Part shown: positions 23,232-30,417 of the stretch, in pieces
Numbering within the stretch: the first letter of the stretch is position 1
How the letters are laid out: the number at the start of each line of letters is the position of its first letter
Assembly (NCBI GenBank): GCA_003151495.1
Contig: PLXR01000107.1
Coordinates: 4,716-37,925, forward strand
DNA from: Opitutaceae bacterium
GTDB taxonomy: Bacteria; Verrucomicrobiota; Verrucomicrobiia; Opitutales; Opitutaceae
Length of the DNA stretch: 33,210 nucleotides
Reading direction: 5' to 3'
Translations under genes and position numbers: made by a program
Notes under the pieces: generated by a model
The model's input: only the letters and a program-made list of their open reading frames with translations
Database searches by the model: none
Told to the model about the DNA's origin: nothing

Positions 23232-23689
23232 ACCCGCGTTGGTAGCTTTTGGGAGCGAGAAGTTCCGTTTTCTCGGGGGGGTATGGGGTCCTCACCCCAT
23301 GGACGCGGGCGGGCCGCCATGCGACGATGTTTCACACGCGTAGCGCCTGCGGCCCAGGGCCCTATGCGCCGCCGGCCGGATTTCCCTGTCCATCCCCCCT
23401 CAGTGGGCATCTAATCACTTCTTGAAGCAGAAAAAATTAAACCTGTCGCAGCATTGCCAGGAGGAGCTGTGCTGGACGACGAGCGATTCCGCCGGGCGGT
23501 CCCGAGGGAGGTCCGCGGCGTTGCTTCATTTGGCGGTCAGGACGGCCACGCAGGCTCGAAGCGCGGGGGTCGCCAGGCTCTGGCGCGTTGAGATCGCGGC
23601 CGAAATCCTGGGCGTCGATACCCTGCCGGGCTGGGGCGCCGCATGTCCCCCGACCGCACCCTTCATACTTAACAGAGGAAATTGAAACC
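23232..23689. other. 458-bp gene-free region with back-to-back ACCCCAT boxes
   Basis: No convincing gene is seen. The notable element is the inverted pair ATGGGGT (23283-23289) CCTC ACCCCAT (23294-23300): two boxes of the window's recurring motif facing away from each other, one toward the gene at 22785-23231 and one toward the NarL-type regulator at 23690. The plus-facing box has GACGAT at the usual -10 distance (23323-23328); the minus-facing one has TCTCGC (23260-23255), a poor match. Confidence 0.5.
23283..23300. promoter_or_regulatory. Inverted pair of ACCCCAT boxes
   Basis: ATGGGGT-CCTC-ACCCCAT is a perfect 7-bp inverted repeat with a 4-bp spacer. It matches the motif found 22-23 bp before -10 hexamers elsewhere in 21-32 kb. 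Here the -10 matches are weak, so the pair may be a regulator-binding site rather than two promoters. Confidence 0.5.
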
Positions 23690-24367
23690 ATGAAACCCAT
23701 CACCACCCTCCTTGCCGACGACCACATGATAGTGCGCGAGGGGCTTCGGGCCCTGTTGCTCGCCGACGGGAGTATCCAGGTGGTGGGCGAGGCCCGCAAC
23801 GGTCGAGAGGCGGTCGAGATGGCCATTGCGCTGCGTCCGGACGTGGTGGTCATGGACATCGCGATGCCCCTCCTGAACGGCCTCGAGGCCACCAAGCAGG
23901 TCCTTACCGCGCTTCCGGGCACGAAGGTGCTTATCCTCTCGGCGCACAGCGACGACGCCTACATAGACCGCGTAGTCGCGGTGGGGGCCGTCGGGTTCCT
24001 CATCAAGCAGACCTCCGCCCAGATCCTTGCGAAGGCGATCCACGAGGTGATGGCGGGCAACACGTACTACAGTCCGCAGGTCTCCAAGCGCATGCGCGAC
24101 CACTATCAGGCGCCGGACAAGGCGGGCGGCCTCATGATCAAGAAGGCGACCGGCCTCACGTCGCGTGAGCTCGAGGTCCTGCAGCTCGTGGCCGAGGGCC
24201 AGGCCAACAAGCAGGTCGCGGCGGGGCTCAACATCAGCATCAAGACGGTCGAGAAGCACCGGCAGCACCTGATGGACAAGCTGAACATCCACGACACGGC
24301 CGGGCTCACCCGCTACGCGATATCCCGGGGCATAATCGAGAGCAGCGTCCAGGTGACGATCGTCTGA
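23690..24367 (+). CDS. NarL/FixJ-type response regulator with LuxR HTH domain (orphan)
   Basis: 225 residues. The receiver domain has D10/D11 (LLADDHMIVREGL), phospho-acceptor D56 (VVVMDIAMP) and K105 (GFLIKQTSA). The C-terminal LuxR-type helix-turn-helix (about 155-215) shows LTSRELEVLQLVAEGQANKQ and ISIKTVEKHRQHLMDKLNIH. A good ribosome-binding site GAGGAA lies about 9 nt before ATG 23690. No histidine kinase gene is close. Its location among genes carrying the ACCCCAT box, and the paired box upstream of it, make it a candidate regulator of that set. NarL-type proteins bind short heptamers of TACYYMT type, which resemble YACCCCAT. Confidence 0.94.
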   Translation: MKPITTLLADDHMIVREGLRALLLADGSIQVVGEARNGREAVEMAIALRPDVVVMDIAMPLLNGLEATKQVLTALPGTKVLILSAHSDDAYIDRVVAVGAVGFLIKQTSAQILAKAIHEVMAGNTYYSPQVSKRMRDHYQAPDKAGGLMIKKATGLTSRELEVLQLVAEGQANKQVAAGLNISIKTVEKHRQHLMDKLNIHDTAGLTRYAISRGIIESSVQVTIV

Positions 24368-24400
24368 CCCGCGGCGGCCGCGCGAAAGAGGGGCGCGCTG

Positions 24401-25153
24401 CTAAGCGGTCGCCGCGTTGATCCGACCGAAGGACCGGACGGGATCGAAAAGGGCGGCGCCGGGGGACTCGGTCGCCATCTCGGGATAGGCCTCGGCGATC
24501 AGCTCGCGAAGGGTGTCCCGGGCGCGGGCTATCCGGCTCTTGACCGTGCCGATGCTGATCCCGAGCGCCTGGGAAATCTCCCCATAGGACTGGCTCAGCA
24601 CGTTCCGGTGTGTGAGAATCTCGCGGTGGCTGGCGCCGAGCGTCCCCATGCACCGGGAGACGGTGGCTGTGAACTCGCCGAAGGCGGCCTCGCGGGCCGG
24701 GTCCGGCGCCTCGCACGCAATCATGTCGGAGATGGTCTCCTGGTTCTCGGTGCTGCAGGCGCAGTCGAGGGAGAGCATGTCCTGGCGGCGCCGACGGAAA
24801 TTGTACTGGTAGCGGTTGTGCGAGAGGTTGCGGGCTATGCTGTGCAGCCATGTGGCCAGCGAGCACTCGCCGCGGAACTGCGCCAGGCCGCGGTGGGCCC
24901 GGATCAGCGTGTCCTGAGCGATCTCCTCGGCGTCTGCATGGTTGTGGAGGTGGCCGAACGCGACGGAGAACATCTTCTCGCGGTAGCGCGCCACGATCTC
25001 ATCGAACGCCGTGGCATCCCCGGAGCGGAAGCGGCTCACGAGCTCCGCGTCGTGCGCGGCTTCCAGCTTGGAGTGGACTTCCTTGCTGGTGCGTGCGGCC
25101 GCGGCCGCTGATTCGTTGGGGATGGCGCCGAGTTCCAAGGTGGTTGAAATCAT
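24401..25153 (-). CDS. Sigma-70 family RNA polymerase sigma factor, ECF-like
   Basis: 250 residues. Region 2 (about 38-110) has LVSRFRSGDATAFDEIVARY, EEIAQDTLIRAHRGLAQFRG and TWLHSIARNLSHNR; region 4 (about 165-222) has SYGEISQALGISIGTVKSRI followed by ARARDTLRELI. Regions 1 and 3 are missing, as in ECF sigma factors, though a linker of about 45 residues and an unrelated N-terminal extension of 35 residues are present. No anti-sigma gene is adjacent. A TACTCT -10 hexamer with an ACCCCAT box ends 9 bp before the ATG, so the mRNA should be almost leaderless and the gene belongs to the ACCCCAT set itself. Confidence 0.92.
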   Translation of the reverse strand: MISTTLELGAIPNESAAAAARTSKEVHSKLEAAHDAELVSRFRSGDATAFDEIVARYREKMFSVAFGHLHNHADAEEIAQDTLIRAHRGLAQFRGECSLATWLHSIARNLSHNRYQYNFRRRRQDMLSLDCACSTENQETISDMIACEAPDPAREAAFGEFTATVSRCMGTLGASHREILTHRNVLSQSYGEISQALGISIGTVKSRIARARDTLRELIAEAYPEMATESPGAALFDPVRSFGRINAATA

Positions 25154-25162
25154 CTTGGGCGG

Positions 25163-25197
25163 AGAGTACACGTTTCGCCCAGCAGCCGAAATGGGGT
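25163..25197 (-). promoter_or_regulatory. ACCCCAT-box promoter of the sigma-factor gene
   Basis: On the minus strand ACCCCAT (25197-25191), preceded by GTTC, lies 22 bp before TACTCT (25168-25163). The sigma-factor ATG starts at 25153. The spacer also shares TCGG and GGGCG with the divergent BON-gene site. Confidence 0.75.
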
Positions 25198-25241
25198 GAA
25201 CAACTATCCGGCTTTTCCCCCATGATCCGTATGCGCTGAAT

Positions 25242-25276
25242 ACCCCATATCGGTCCCGGGCGTCGCGCTGTACTCT
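25242..25276 (+). promoter_or_regulatory. ACCCCAT-box promoter of the BON-domain gene
   Basis: ACCCCAT (25242-25248), preceded by TGAAT, lies 22 bp before TACTCT (25271-25276). It is back to back with the sigma-factor site, 44 bp between the two boxes. The leader to the BON gene would be about 170 nt. Confidence 0.75.
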
Positions 25277-25452
25277 GCTCCCATGGCAGGCATACACACG
25301 ACCATGCGCGCTCCCGCTACATCAGGATGCAAGAAAGCCGCTACCGGCGACCGTTCGGTCAGGAGATTCCCGAACTAGGCAACAGTCTTCCTGTCCGCCG
25401 TCCGACCGTCCGCAACGCAGCGGAACCCTTTGGCTCCCCAAAACTCAACAAC

Positions 25453-26196
25453 ATGAAAACATACACACGTCTAGCATTGATACTCGTCGCGACCCTTCCG
25501 GTCGCTCTGTTCGCCTCCACCGACAGCAAGATCGAGGACGCCGCCAAGGCCTCCTATAACTATCACACCGTCCTTGAGGGTCGTGTGCACGTGAAGTCCA
25601 ACGACGGCGTCGTCACGCTGTCGGGCACCGTCCTGGACAGGGACGACAAGGCGCTCGCCGAGGACACCGTGGAGAATCTCCCGGGCGTCGTCCGCGTCAA
25701 CAACGAGATCGAGATCAAGTCCGACGTCGCGGAGCATTCGGACGGCTGGATCGCCCTCAAGGTCCGCGGGCAGCTGCTCGTGAAGGCCAACGTAAGCGCC
25801 ACCTCCACCAAGGTGGACGTCAAGGACGGCATCGTCACGCTGACCGGCACCGCGATCAACATCGCGCAGAAGGACCTCACCGGCATCTATGCGAAGGAGA
25901 TCGACAACGTTAAGTCCGTCAGGAACGAGATCGTCGTCGTGGCTCCGGCACCCGGCACCTCAACCTCAACGGCGGGCGAGATCGTGGACGACGCCTCGAT
26001 CACGTCGCAGGTCAAGTACTCCCTCCTGAGCCACCGCGCGACCAGCGCCCTCTCGACAAAGGTCGTGACGGAGAACGCGGTTGTTAACATCTCAGGAGTC
26101 GCGGACTCGGACGCCGAGAAGGCCCTGGTGACGAAGCTCGCCCAGGACACCCGTGGCGTGAAGTCGGTCGTCAACGACATGACGGTCAGGGGCTGA
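25453..26196 (+). CDS. Exported protein with three BON domains
   Basis: 247 residues with a signal peptide (about 1-22, ending LFAST). Three BON domains follow, at about 24-95, 98-165 and 178-247. Each shows the V....GVVTLSGTV and A......PGV..V.NEI pattern (VKSNDGVVTLSGTVLD; VDVKDGIVTLTGTAIN; VVTENAVVNISGVADS). BON domains of OsmY-type proteins bind phospholipid surfaces and stabilise the envelope under osmotic stress. The gene has an ACCCCAT-box promoter and is followed by strong hairpins before dps. The ATG was chosen for the signal peptide. Confidence 0.92.
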   Translation: MKTYTRLALILVATLPVALFASTDSKIEDAAKASYNYHTVLEGRVHVKSNDGVVTLSGTVLDRDDKALAEDTVENLPGVVRVNNEIEIKSDVAEHSDGWIALKVRGQLLVKANVSATSTKVDVKDGIVTLTGTAINIAQKDLTGIYAKEIDNVKSVRNEIVVVAPAPGTSTSTAGEIVDDASITSQVKYSLLSHRATSALSTKVVTENAVVNISGVADSDAEKALVTKLAQDTRGVKSVVNDMTVRG

Positions 26197-26215
26197 TGCG
26201 GGAAAATCGGAAACC

Positions 26216-26232
26216 CCGGCCGAAACGGCCGG
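26216..26232 (+). terminator. Hairpin 1 after the BON gene
   Basis: CCGGCCG-AAA-CGGCCGG forms a perfect 7-bp stem 19 bp after the BON stop codon. No T-tract follows, so termination strength is uncertain. Confidence 0.45.
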
Positions 26233-26247
26233 AATCCTATCTGGTGG

Positions 26248-26271
26248 TGCGGCCGGCCTCTGCCGGCCGCA
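26248..26271 (+). terminator. Hairpin 2 between the BON gene and dps
   Basis: TGCGGCCGG-CCTCTG-CCGGCCGCA is a perfect 9-bp stem with a 6-nt loop, followed by a weakly T-rich stretch (ATCCATTGTT). It probably ends or attenuates transcription before dps, or stabilises the upstream mRNA. Confidence 0.55.
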
Positions 26272-26291
26272 TCCATTGTTAAGGACCATCC

Positions 26292-26798
26292 ATGAAGACT
26301 AACATCGGACTAAACGACGAGACCCGCCTCGAGGTGGGCCAGATCCTCAACCTGATCCTCGCCGACGAGACGGTCCTCTACGCGAGCACCCGGGACTACC
26401 ACTGGAACGTCACCGGGCCGGAGTTCAGGAGCCTCCACCTGGAGTTTGAGGCCCAATATGAGCAGCTGGCCAAGTGGATCGACGACGTCGCGGAGCGGAC
26501 CCGCTCGATAGGCGTGGGAGCCCAGGGCAACTTCGCCGCCCTCGCGAAGTCGGCCCGCAGCTCCGCCGATCCGGGCATCGGCCTTTCCGGCGACGACATG
26601 CTCGAGGAGCTCCTCGCCCTGCATGAGGACCTTGTCGTCCAGCTTCGCGCCGATAGCGCTGCCTGCGGCGAGCGCTACGGGGACTCGGGCACGGCGGACT
26701 TCCTGACCGGCCTGATGGAGAAGCACGAAAAGACGGCCTGGATGCTCAGGTCGCAGCTCGAGGGCAGCGAGGTGGCTGCCCCACAATTCCAATCATGA
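26292..26798 (+). CDS. dps: Dps-family DNA-protecting ferritin-like protein
   Basis: 168 residues, a normal Dps length. Dps dodecamers oxidise Fe2+ with H2O2, store iron and shield DNA. The inter-subunit ferroxidase site can be traced by its spacing: H37 (DYHWNVTGPEF), H49 (SLHLEFEAQYEQL), D64 and E68 (KWIDDVAERTRSIG). The position of the fifth ligand Asp is E53 here. A ribosome-binding site AAGGA lies 6 nt before ATG 26292. The stop overlaps the DUF3185 start by 4 bp, so the two are coupled. No ACCCCAT box precedes it; expression may come from the BON transcript or an unseen promoter. Confidence 0.94.
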   Translation: MKTNIGLNDETRLEVGQILNLILADETVLYASTRDYHWNVTGPEFRSLHLEFEAQYEQLAKWIDDVAERTRSIGVGAQGNFAALAKSARSSADPGIGLSGDDMLEELLALHEDLVVQLRADSAACGERYGDSGTADFLTGLMEKHEKTAWMLRSQLEGSEVAAPQFQS

Positions 26799-27001
26799 AC
26801 AAAATAATACCGCTCGCCCTCTTCCTTGGGGGGATTCTCCTGGTCGCCTACGGCATCAACGCCTCCAACTCGGCAAGCTCAAGCGTTTCCCGGGCCTTTA
26901 CCGGAAACCCGACCGACAAGACCATCTGGCTCCTCGTAGGGGGCGGCGTCGCCGCCCTGGTGGGGTTGGCCGGGATCATGCGAGGCTCGAAGTCGAGCTA
27001 G
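26795..27001 (+). CDS. DUF3185 small membrane protein
   Basis: 68 residues. An N-terminal helix (IIPLALFLGGILLVAYG), the stretch NASNSASSSVSRAFTGNPTD followed by KTIWLLVGGG, and a second helix form the very recognisable DUF3185 pattern. Function is unknown. The start overlaps the dps stop (ATGA), so the two are translated together. The gene ends 7 bp before the convergent aldolase stop. Confidence 0.92.
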   Translation: MNKIIPLALFLGGILLVAYGINASNSASSSVSRAFTGNPTDKTIWLLVGGGVAALVGLAGIMRGSKSS

Positions 27002-27008
27002 CCTGGAC

Positions 27009-28040
27009 CTAGACCCCGTCGGCGCGCGCCCCGCGTTCCGCCGCGTCCGAATACAGGCCCTGCACGGCGAGTCCGTTGCACGAGGCCCTGTGCAGCAGGG
27101 CCGCCTGGGCCGCCGCCGCGTTGCGCCGCGAGCCCTTCCACGCCTCCATCGCCTGGTCCTGGAGCGCCCGCCCAAACGAGAAGCTCAGCTTCCATGGGGC
27201 TCCGGCTGTGCCGCAGATGGCATTGAGGTTTGCCGTCGCCGAAGTGCCGGACTGGCCCCCGGAGAGGAAGACGATCCCGGGAACGGCTGCCGGGACGCTG
27301 CGCCTGAGGCACCGGAGTGTGGCCTCCGCCACATGCGCCGGGTCCTCCCGCTGCTGGCAGTCCTTGCCCGGCAGGACCATTCCCACCTTCAGGAGCATCG
27401 TCTCAAGCGCGACCCTCTGGTTGGAGAGTGCCGCGAATACGGAGTTTAGGACGCGTTCGGTGACCTCCTCGCAGCGCGCGAGCGTATGGTTCCCGTCCAT
27501 CAGGACCTCCGGCTCCACGATGGGGACGAGACCCGCCTCCTGGCTCATCGCGGCGAAGAGCGCGAGGGCACGGGCGTTGCCCTCGATGCAGGTGCGGGTC
27601 GGGAGGCTGTCCCCGGCCGACATGACGGCGCGCCATTTCGTGAACCGTGCGCCGAGCTCCCGGTATTGCACGAGCCTCTCGCGGAGGCCGTCGAGCCCCT
27701 GCGTGAACTTTTCGCCGGCAAACCGGGGCAGGTCCGAGGTGCCCCCGTCGACCTTGATCCCCGGGATGATTCCCTCCAGGGCCAATGCGTCGGGCATCGG
27801 CACGGGGCCGATCTGCTGGCGCAGGGTCTCGTCAAAAAGGATGGCTCCGCTGATGTGCTCGGAGAGCCCGCGCGCCGTGAACAGGAGTTCGCGATAGGCC
27901 CGCCGGCTCTCCGCCGTGGACGCAATGTTGAGGGCCCGGAACCTGCCGCCGATCGTCTTAAGGCTCTCGTCGGCGGCCAGGATCCCCTTGTGCGGCGCCA
28001 GGAGCGAGGCGACGGTGGATTCGGGTGAGGGTGAGTCCAT
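27009..28040 (-). CDS. Class I fructose-bisphosphate aldolase
   Basis: 343 residues of the eukaryote-like class I aldolase fold, which cleaves fructose-1,6-bisphosphate to dihydroxyacetone phosphate and glyceraldehyde-3-phosphate through a lysine Schiff base. Matching landmarks are D24 (ILAADES), K96 (GIKVDGG), K135 (TKWRAV), E176/E178 (VEPEVL), Schiff-base K218 (TMLLKVGMVLPG) and FLSGGQS. The C-terminus is shorter than in the muscle enzyme and lacks a terminal Tyr. It converges on the dps-DUF3185 pair. It may link the neighbouring phosphoketolase pathway to glycolysis. No ACCCCAT box is seen upstream. Confidence 0.94.
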   Translation of the reverse strand: MDSPSPESTVASLLAPHKGILAADESLKTIGGRFRALNIASTAESRRAYRELLFTARGLSEHISGAILFDETLRQQIGPVPMPDALALEGIIPGIKVDGGTSDLPRFAGEKFTQGLDGLRERLVQYRELGARFTKWRAVMSAGDSLPTRTCIEGNARALALFAAMSQEAGLVPIVEPEVLMDGNHTLARCEEVTERVLNSVFAALSNQRVALETMLLKVGMVLPGKDCQQREDPAHVAEATLRCLRRSVPAAVPGIVFLSGGQSGTSATANLNAICGTAGAPWKLSFSFGRALQDQAMEAWKGSRRNAAAAQAALLHRASCNGLAVQGLYSDAAERGARADGV

Positions 28041-28180
28041 GGTGTTTGTCGGGACTCGGTTTCGGGATCACGGGCGGCCGAGCGCCGCCTACTTGCGGCC
28101 GGGGGCCCGGGTGGCGCGCCCGATGACCGATAGCCTCGCCATTTCGGAGCCCGCCCGCCCAAATGGGAATCCGGGAAAAC

Positions 28181-28591
28181 TCACGGCTTCTGGCGGTCCG
28201 ATTTCGCGGCCGCCCGTGCAGCCTGGAGCATCAGGTCGTGATTGGCCTCCTCAACGCCCTGCAGGACAATCTGTTCGCCCTCGCTCCGGCCCTCGTCGTC
28301 CATGTCCTCGCTTTGCGCACCCGGGGTTTCACTCCCGGCTGAACCCGGCACGGGATCCCAGCGCTTTGATTCGGGCAGGGCGTCGAGGACCGCATCCTGG
28401 CGGTCCGTGTCCGACTCGCCTGTCAGCTCCCGCTTGGCCTGCTCGTAGTCGGACTGCAGGACCGCCGGCGATCCGCGGCCCGCGATCAGGGCCAGCTCGG
28501 CCGCCCGCTGGTGCAACATCGCACGGGACACGGGTCCGATTCCTGCAAGCTTCTCGCTGATGACGCCCTTGTTCACGGGGTTGTTCTTCAT
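28181..28591 (-). CDS. Hypothetical protein (136 aa), soluble, acidic
   Basis: 136 residues, no signal peptide or membrane segment. The N-terminal half (NPVNKGVISEKLAGIGPVSR, MLHQRAAELALIAGR, SDYEQAKRELTGE) reads like a helical domain found in many verrucomicrobial and related proteins of unknown function. The middle is acidic and probably disordered, and the end is a helix (EEANHDLMLQAARAAAKSD). The DYEQAKRELTGE stretch resembles DUF2934-type proteins, but I am not sure. It lies between the aldolase and PRC-barrel genes on the same strand, without evident promoter motif. Confidence 0.72.
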   Translation of the reverse strand: MKNNPVNKGVISEKLAGIGPVSRAMLHQRAAELALIAGRGSPAVLQSDYEQAKRELTGESDTDRQDAVLDALPESKRWDPVPGSAGSETPGAQSEDMDDEGRSEGEQIVLQGVEEANHDLMLQAARAAAKSDRQKP

Positions 28592-28644
28592 GGGTTGGGT
28601 GGCTTGGGTGCGGGCAAAATGCTGCGGGGGCGCACCGGTTCGAA

Positions 28645-29379
28645 TTAGTCCTGGAAAAGGGCTGTCGCGGGCATTTCAGATTCGGCGTCGGCGGTCTTGT
28701 TGGCCGTGGCCCGCATGATTTCGGCGGGGGTCAGGGTGACGAAGACCTTGGACTCGTCGTAGCTGATCCTGACAACCTGCTTGGTCGTTATCTGGATCGA
28801 CCTTTCAGAGTACCAGTGGCCGGCGTCAACGAGCAGGTCGTAGACGGCCCAGCTCCTGTCGTCCACGATCAGGCCGCTGACGCTTCCGATGCTGTCGATG
28901 GGACCGTTGATGACCTGGATCCCGTAGCCCGTCAGCGCCTGGACGCTCTGCAGGTGCTTGTCGTCCCTTTGGTGGATGTGCACCCGGTCTTCCATCTCGG
29001 CCTTCGACGGCACCTCGGCCATGGGATACCCGCCGATGCCCCACATGGCGCCGCCGTTCCAGTATGCGGGCCATCCGTAGTGCCGGTAGAAGTCGATCTC
29101 GTACTGCCGCGACACCGGCTTGTGCGCCTCGATCGATGGGCTACCCTCGATCTGTGCGCGGGTCAGCTTGATCTCGAGGACCTTGGCCTCGAGGTCGAGG
29201 CGGCCGAACGAATGGGGCGAGAGGAGCACCAGCCGGCTCGTCAGCCATGTCCCGGTGTCGACCACCATGTAGCGGACGACCCAGTTCTTGTCGTCGAAAT
29301 AGAAGTCCTTCACGTGGCCGATGTCGCCGTCGATGGCCGCAAGCCGCGTGCCGTATAATTCTTTTGTGTTTCTTAGCAT
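28645..29379 (-). CDS. Protein with two PRC-barrel domains
   Basis: 244 residues from ATG 29379, chosen because the first PRC barrel begins there (MLRNTKELYGTRLAAIDGDI, then GHVKDFYFDDKNWVVRYMVV). A second copy lies at about 150-215 (VQALTGYGIQVINGPIDSIG, then SVSGLIVDDRSWAVYDLLVD). A linker rich in Tyr, Trp and Gly (YGWPAYWNGGAMWGIGGYP) separates them. PRC barrels bind RNA, photosystem or adaptor partners; stand-alone ones often occur in stress-induced gene sets. An ACCCCAT-box promoter lies about 70-100 bp upstream. The leader has no Shine-Dalgarno sequence. Confidence 0.9.
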   Translation of the reverse strand: MLRNTKELYGTRLAAIDGDIGHVKDFYFDDKNWVVRYMVVDTGTWLTSRLVLLSPHSFGRLDLEAKVLEIKLTRAQIEGSPSIEAHKPVSRQYEIDFYRHYGWPAYWNGGAMWGIGGYPMAEVPSKAEMEDRVHIHQRDDKHLQSVQALTGYGIQVINGPIDSIGSVSGLIVDDRSWAVYDLLVDAGHWYSERSIQITTKQVVRISYDESKVFVTLTPAEIMRATANKTADAESEMPATALFQD

Positions 29380-29447
29380 AAGGCGGGATTCGCGCGTCGG
29401 CCAGAGGGCCGGCCCGGCCGGCAGTCCTGCTCCGAGAGCGCTCCCCC

Positions 29448-29482
29448 AGTGTAAGCTTGGAGGCCGGGCGGAGCCATGGGGT
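29448..29482 (-). promoter_or_regulatory. ACCCCAT-box promoter of the PRC-barrel gene
   Basis: On the minus strand ACCCCAT (29482-29476), preceded by GTTTC, lies exactly 22 bp before TACACT (29453-29448). The expected leader to the ATG at 29379 is about 60 nt. Confidence 0.7.
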
Positions 29483-29518
29483 GAAACCCGCCACGGAAGG
29501 CGCCCCGCACGGGACACC

Positions 29519-30220
29519 TCACGCGGGCGATAGCTGCGGTGCTGCGAAGAAGTCCCTCGCCTTCTTGAGAAGCTGCCCGTCGGTCAGATGGTGCCCGTCG
29601 ACCACAAGGCAGCCGACGACCCGCCTCGAGAGCTCCGGTCGGTGAAGCGAGAGCCAGCCCGTGAACTGGTCCATCTCGCTGCTCGTTCCCGTTCCGGAGC
29701 CGAAGATGAGGATCTTCCCGGCGTGAAGGAGCGCCTTGGCCAGCGGCTCGAAATAGCTGTTCGGATCCGGCTTCTCCTTACCCCTCGAGAAATCCTTGGA
29801 GTTGTGCGCGTGCCGGAAGAAATGCCCCGGCTCGGGCGGCAGGATCTGCAGCGGGGAGGCGCCGCCCGCCTCGGACATGAAGAGGCGGGCCTCATGGTGG
29901 TCGATCACGACCAGCCACTGGGAGTCCCCGGGGCCGGACGCCGGCTCGGACGCCTCCGACTTTTCAAGGAAGTGCCGGATCGCCATGACCTCCTCGGTCT
30001 CGGCGACGTCCTTCGTCCGCGGCGGGGGCAGGACGACGAGCTGGCCATTGCGGGTGACCCGAAGGTTCCCATTGGCCTCCTCCTCGACCTGTCCCAGCTG
30101 GCGGAACATCCCGAGGACGTCGAGCCATCCCAGGTTGTGCGAGACGGGATGCTGGAATATTCGCTCGTAGGTGCGCAGGTGGGATCCCTTGAGGGACGGG
30201 GGTGCATTCATTTTTTTCAT
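29519..30220 (-). CDS. Release-factor-like (baeRF/host-attachment type) hypothetical protein
   Basis: 233 residues from ATG 30220 (MKKMNAPP); the second ATG at 30211 is an alternative. The N-terminal part (TYERIFQHPVSHNLGWLDVL, GMFRQLGQVEE, NGQLVVLPPP) is not assigned. The C-terminal half resembles bacterial archaeo-eukaryotic release-factor-like domains: QWLVVIDHHEARLFMSEAGG, then SYFEPLAKALLHAGKILIFGSG, then DQFTGWLSLHRPEL. The function of these proteins is unknown; roles in ribosome or stress biology are proposed for the family. An ACCCCAT-box promoter lies just upstream, back to back with that of ackA. Confidence 0.72.
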   Translation of the reverse strand: MKKMNAPPSLKGSHLRTYERIFQHPVSHNLGWLDVLGMFRQLGQVEEEANGNLRVTRNGQLVVLPPPRTKDVAETEEVMAIRHFLEKSEASEPASGPGDSQWLVVIDHHEARLFMSEAGGASPLQILPPEPGHFFRHAHNSKDFSRGKEKPDPNSYFEPLAKALLHAGKILIFGSGTGTSSEMDQFTGWLSLHRPELSRRVVGCLVVDGHHLTDGQLLKKARDFFAAPQLSPA

Positions 30221-30249
30221 GTTTGGAGGCGTTGGCCCGGGCGAGGGGG

Positions 30250-30284
30250 AGCATGCGCCCGCAGGCGCCCGGATAGAATGGGGT
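30250..30284 (-). promoter_or_regulatory. ACCCCAT-box promoter of the release-factor-like gene
   Basis: On the minus strand ACCCCAT (30284-30278), preceded by GAAAC, lies 22 bp before CATGCT (30255-30250), a variant -10. The start codon follows at 30220. Confidence 0.65.
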
Positions 30285-30329
30285 GTTTCCCGAACCAGGT
30301 GTGCCCGGCCCGGCGACCTTGGGTCGAAT

Positions 30330-30364
30330 ACCCCATTGTTGCTATCCGCCGGGTCCTCCATCCT
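30330..30364 (+). promoter_or_regulatory. ACCCCAT-box promoter of ackA
   Basis: ACCCCAT (30330-30336), preceded by CGAAT, lies 22 bp before CATCCT (30359-30364). The box is 45 bp from the divergent box of the release-factor-like gene. The ackA ATG is 53 bp after the -10. Confidence 0.65.
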
Positions 30365-30417
30365 AAGGGGCGCATGAGAAACCCGACGCCCGAGAGTCTC
30401 GCGATGGGGAGGCGGCT

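Noticed and set aside
23255-23289. Minus-facing ACCCCAT promoter for the gene at 22785-23231
   Set aside because: The box is perfect but the hexamer at the 22-bp distance is TCTCGC, which lacks both conserved positions. It is kept only as part of the inverted box pair, not as a promoter.
23422-23685. Possible 87-codon gene before the NarL-type regulator
   Set aside because: It starts at TTG, shows no regular secondary-structure pattern or recognised motif, and covers the leader with the regulator's own ribosome-binding site.
26216-26271. Short repeats after the BON gene as a CRISPR-like or REP array
   Set aside because: There are only two different hairpins, with no spacer periodicity and no repeated unit; they fit terminators better.
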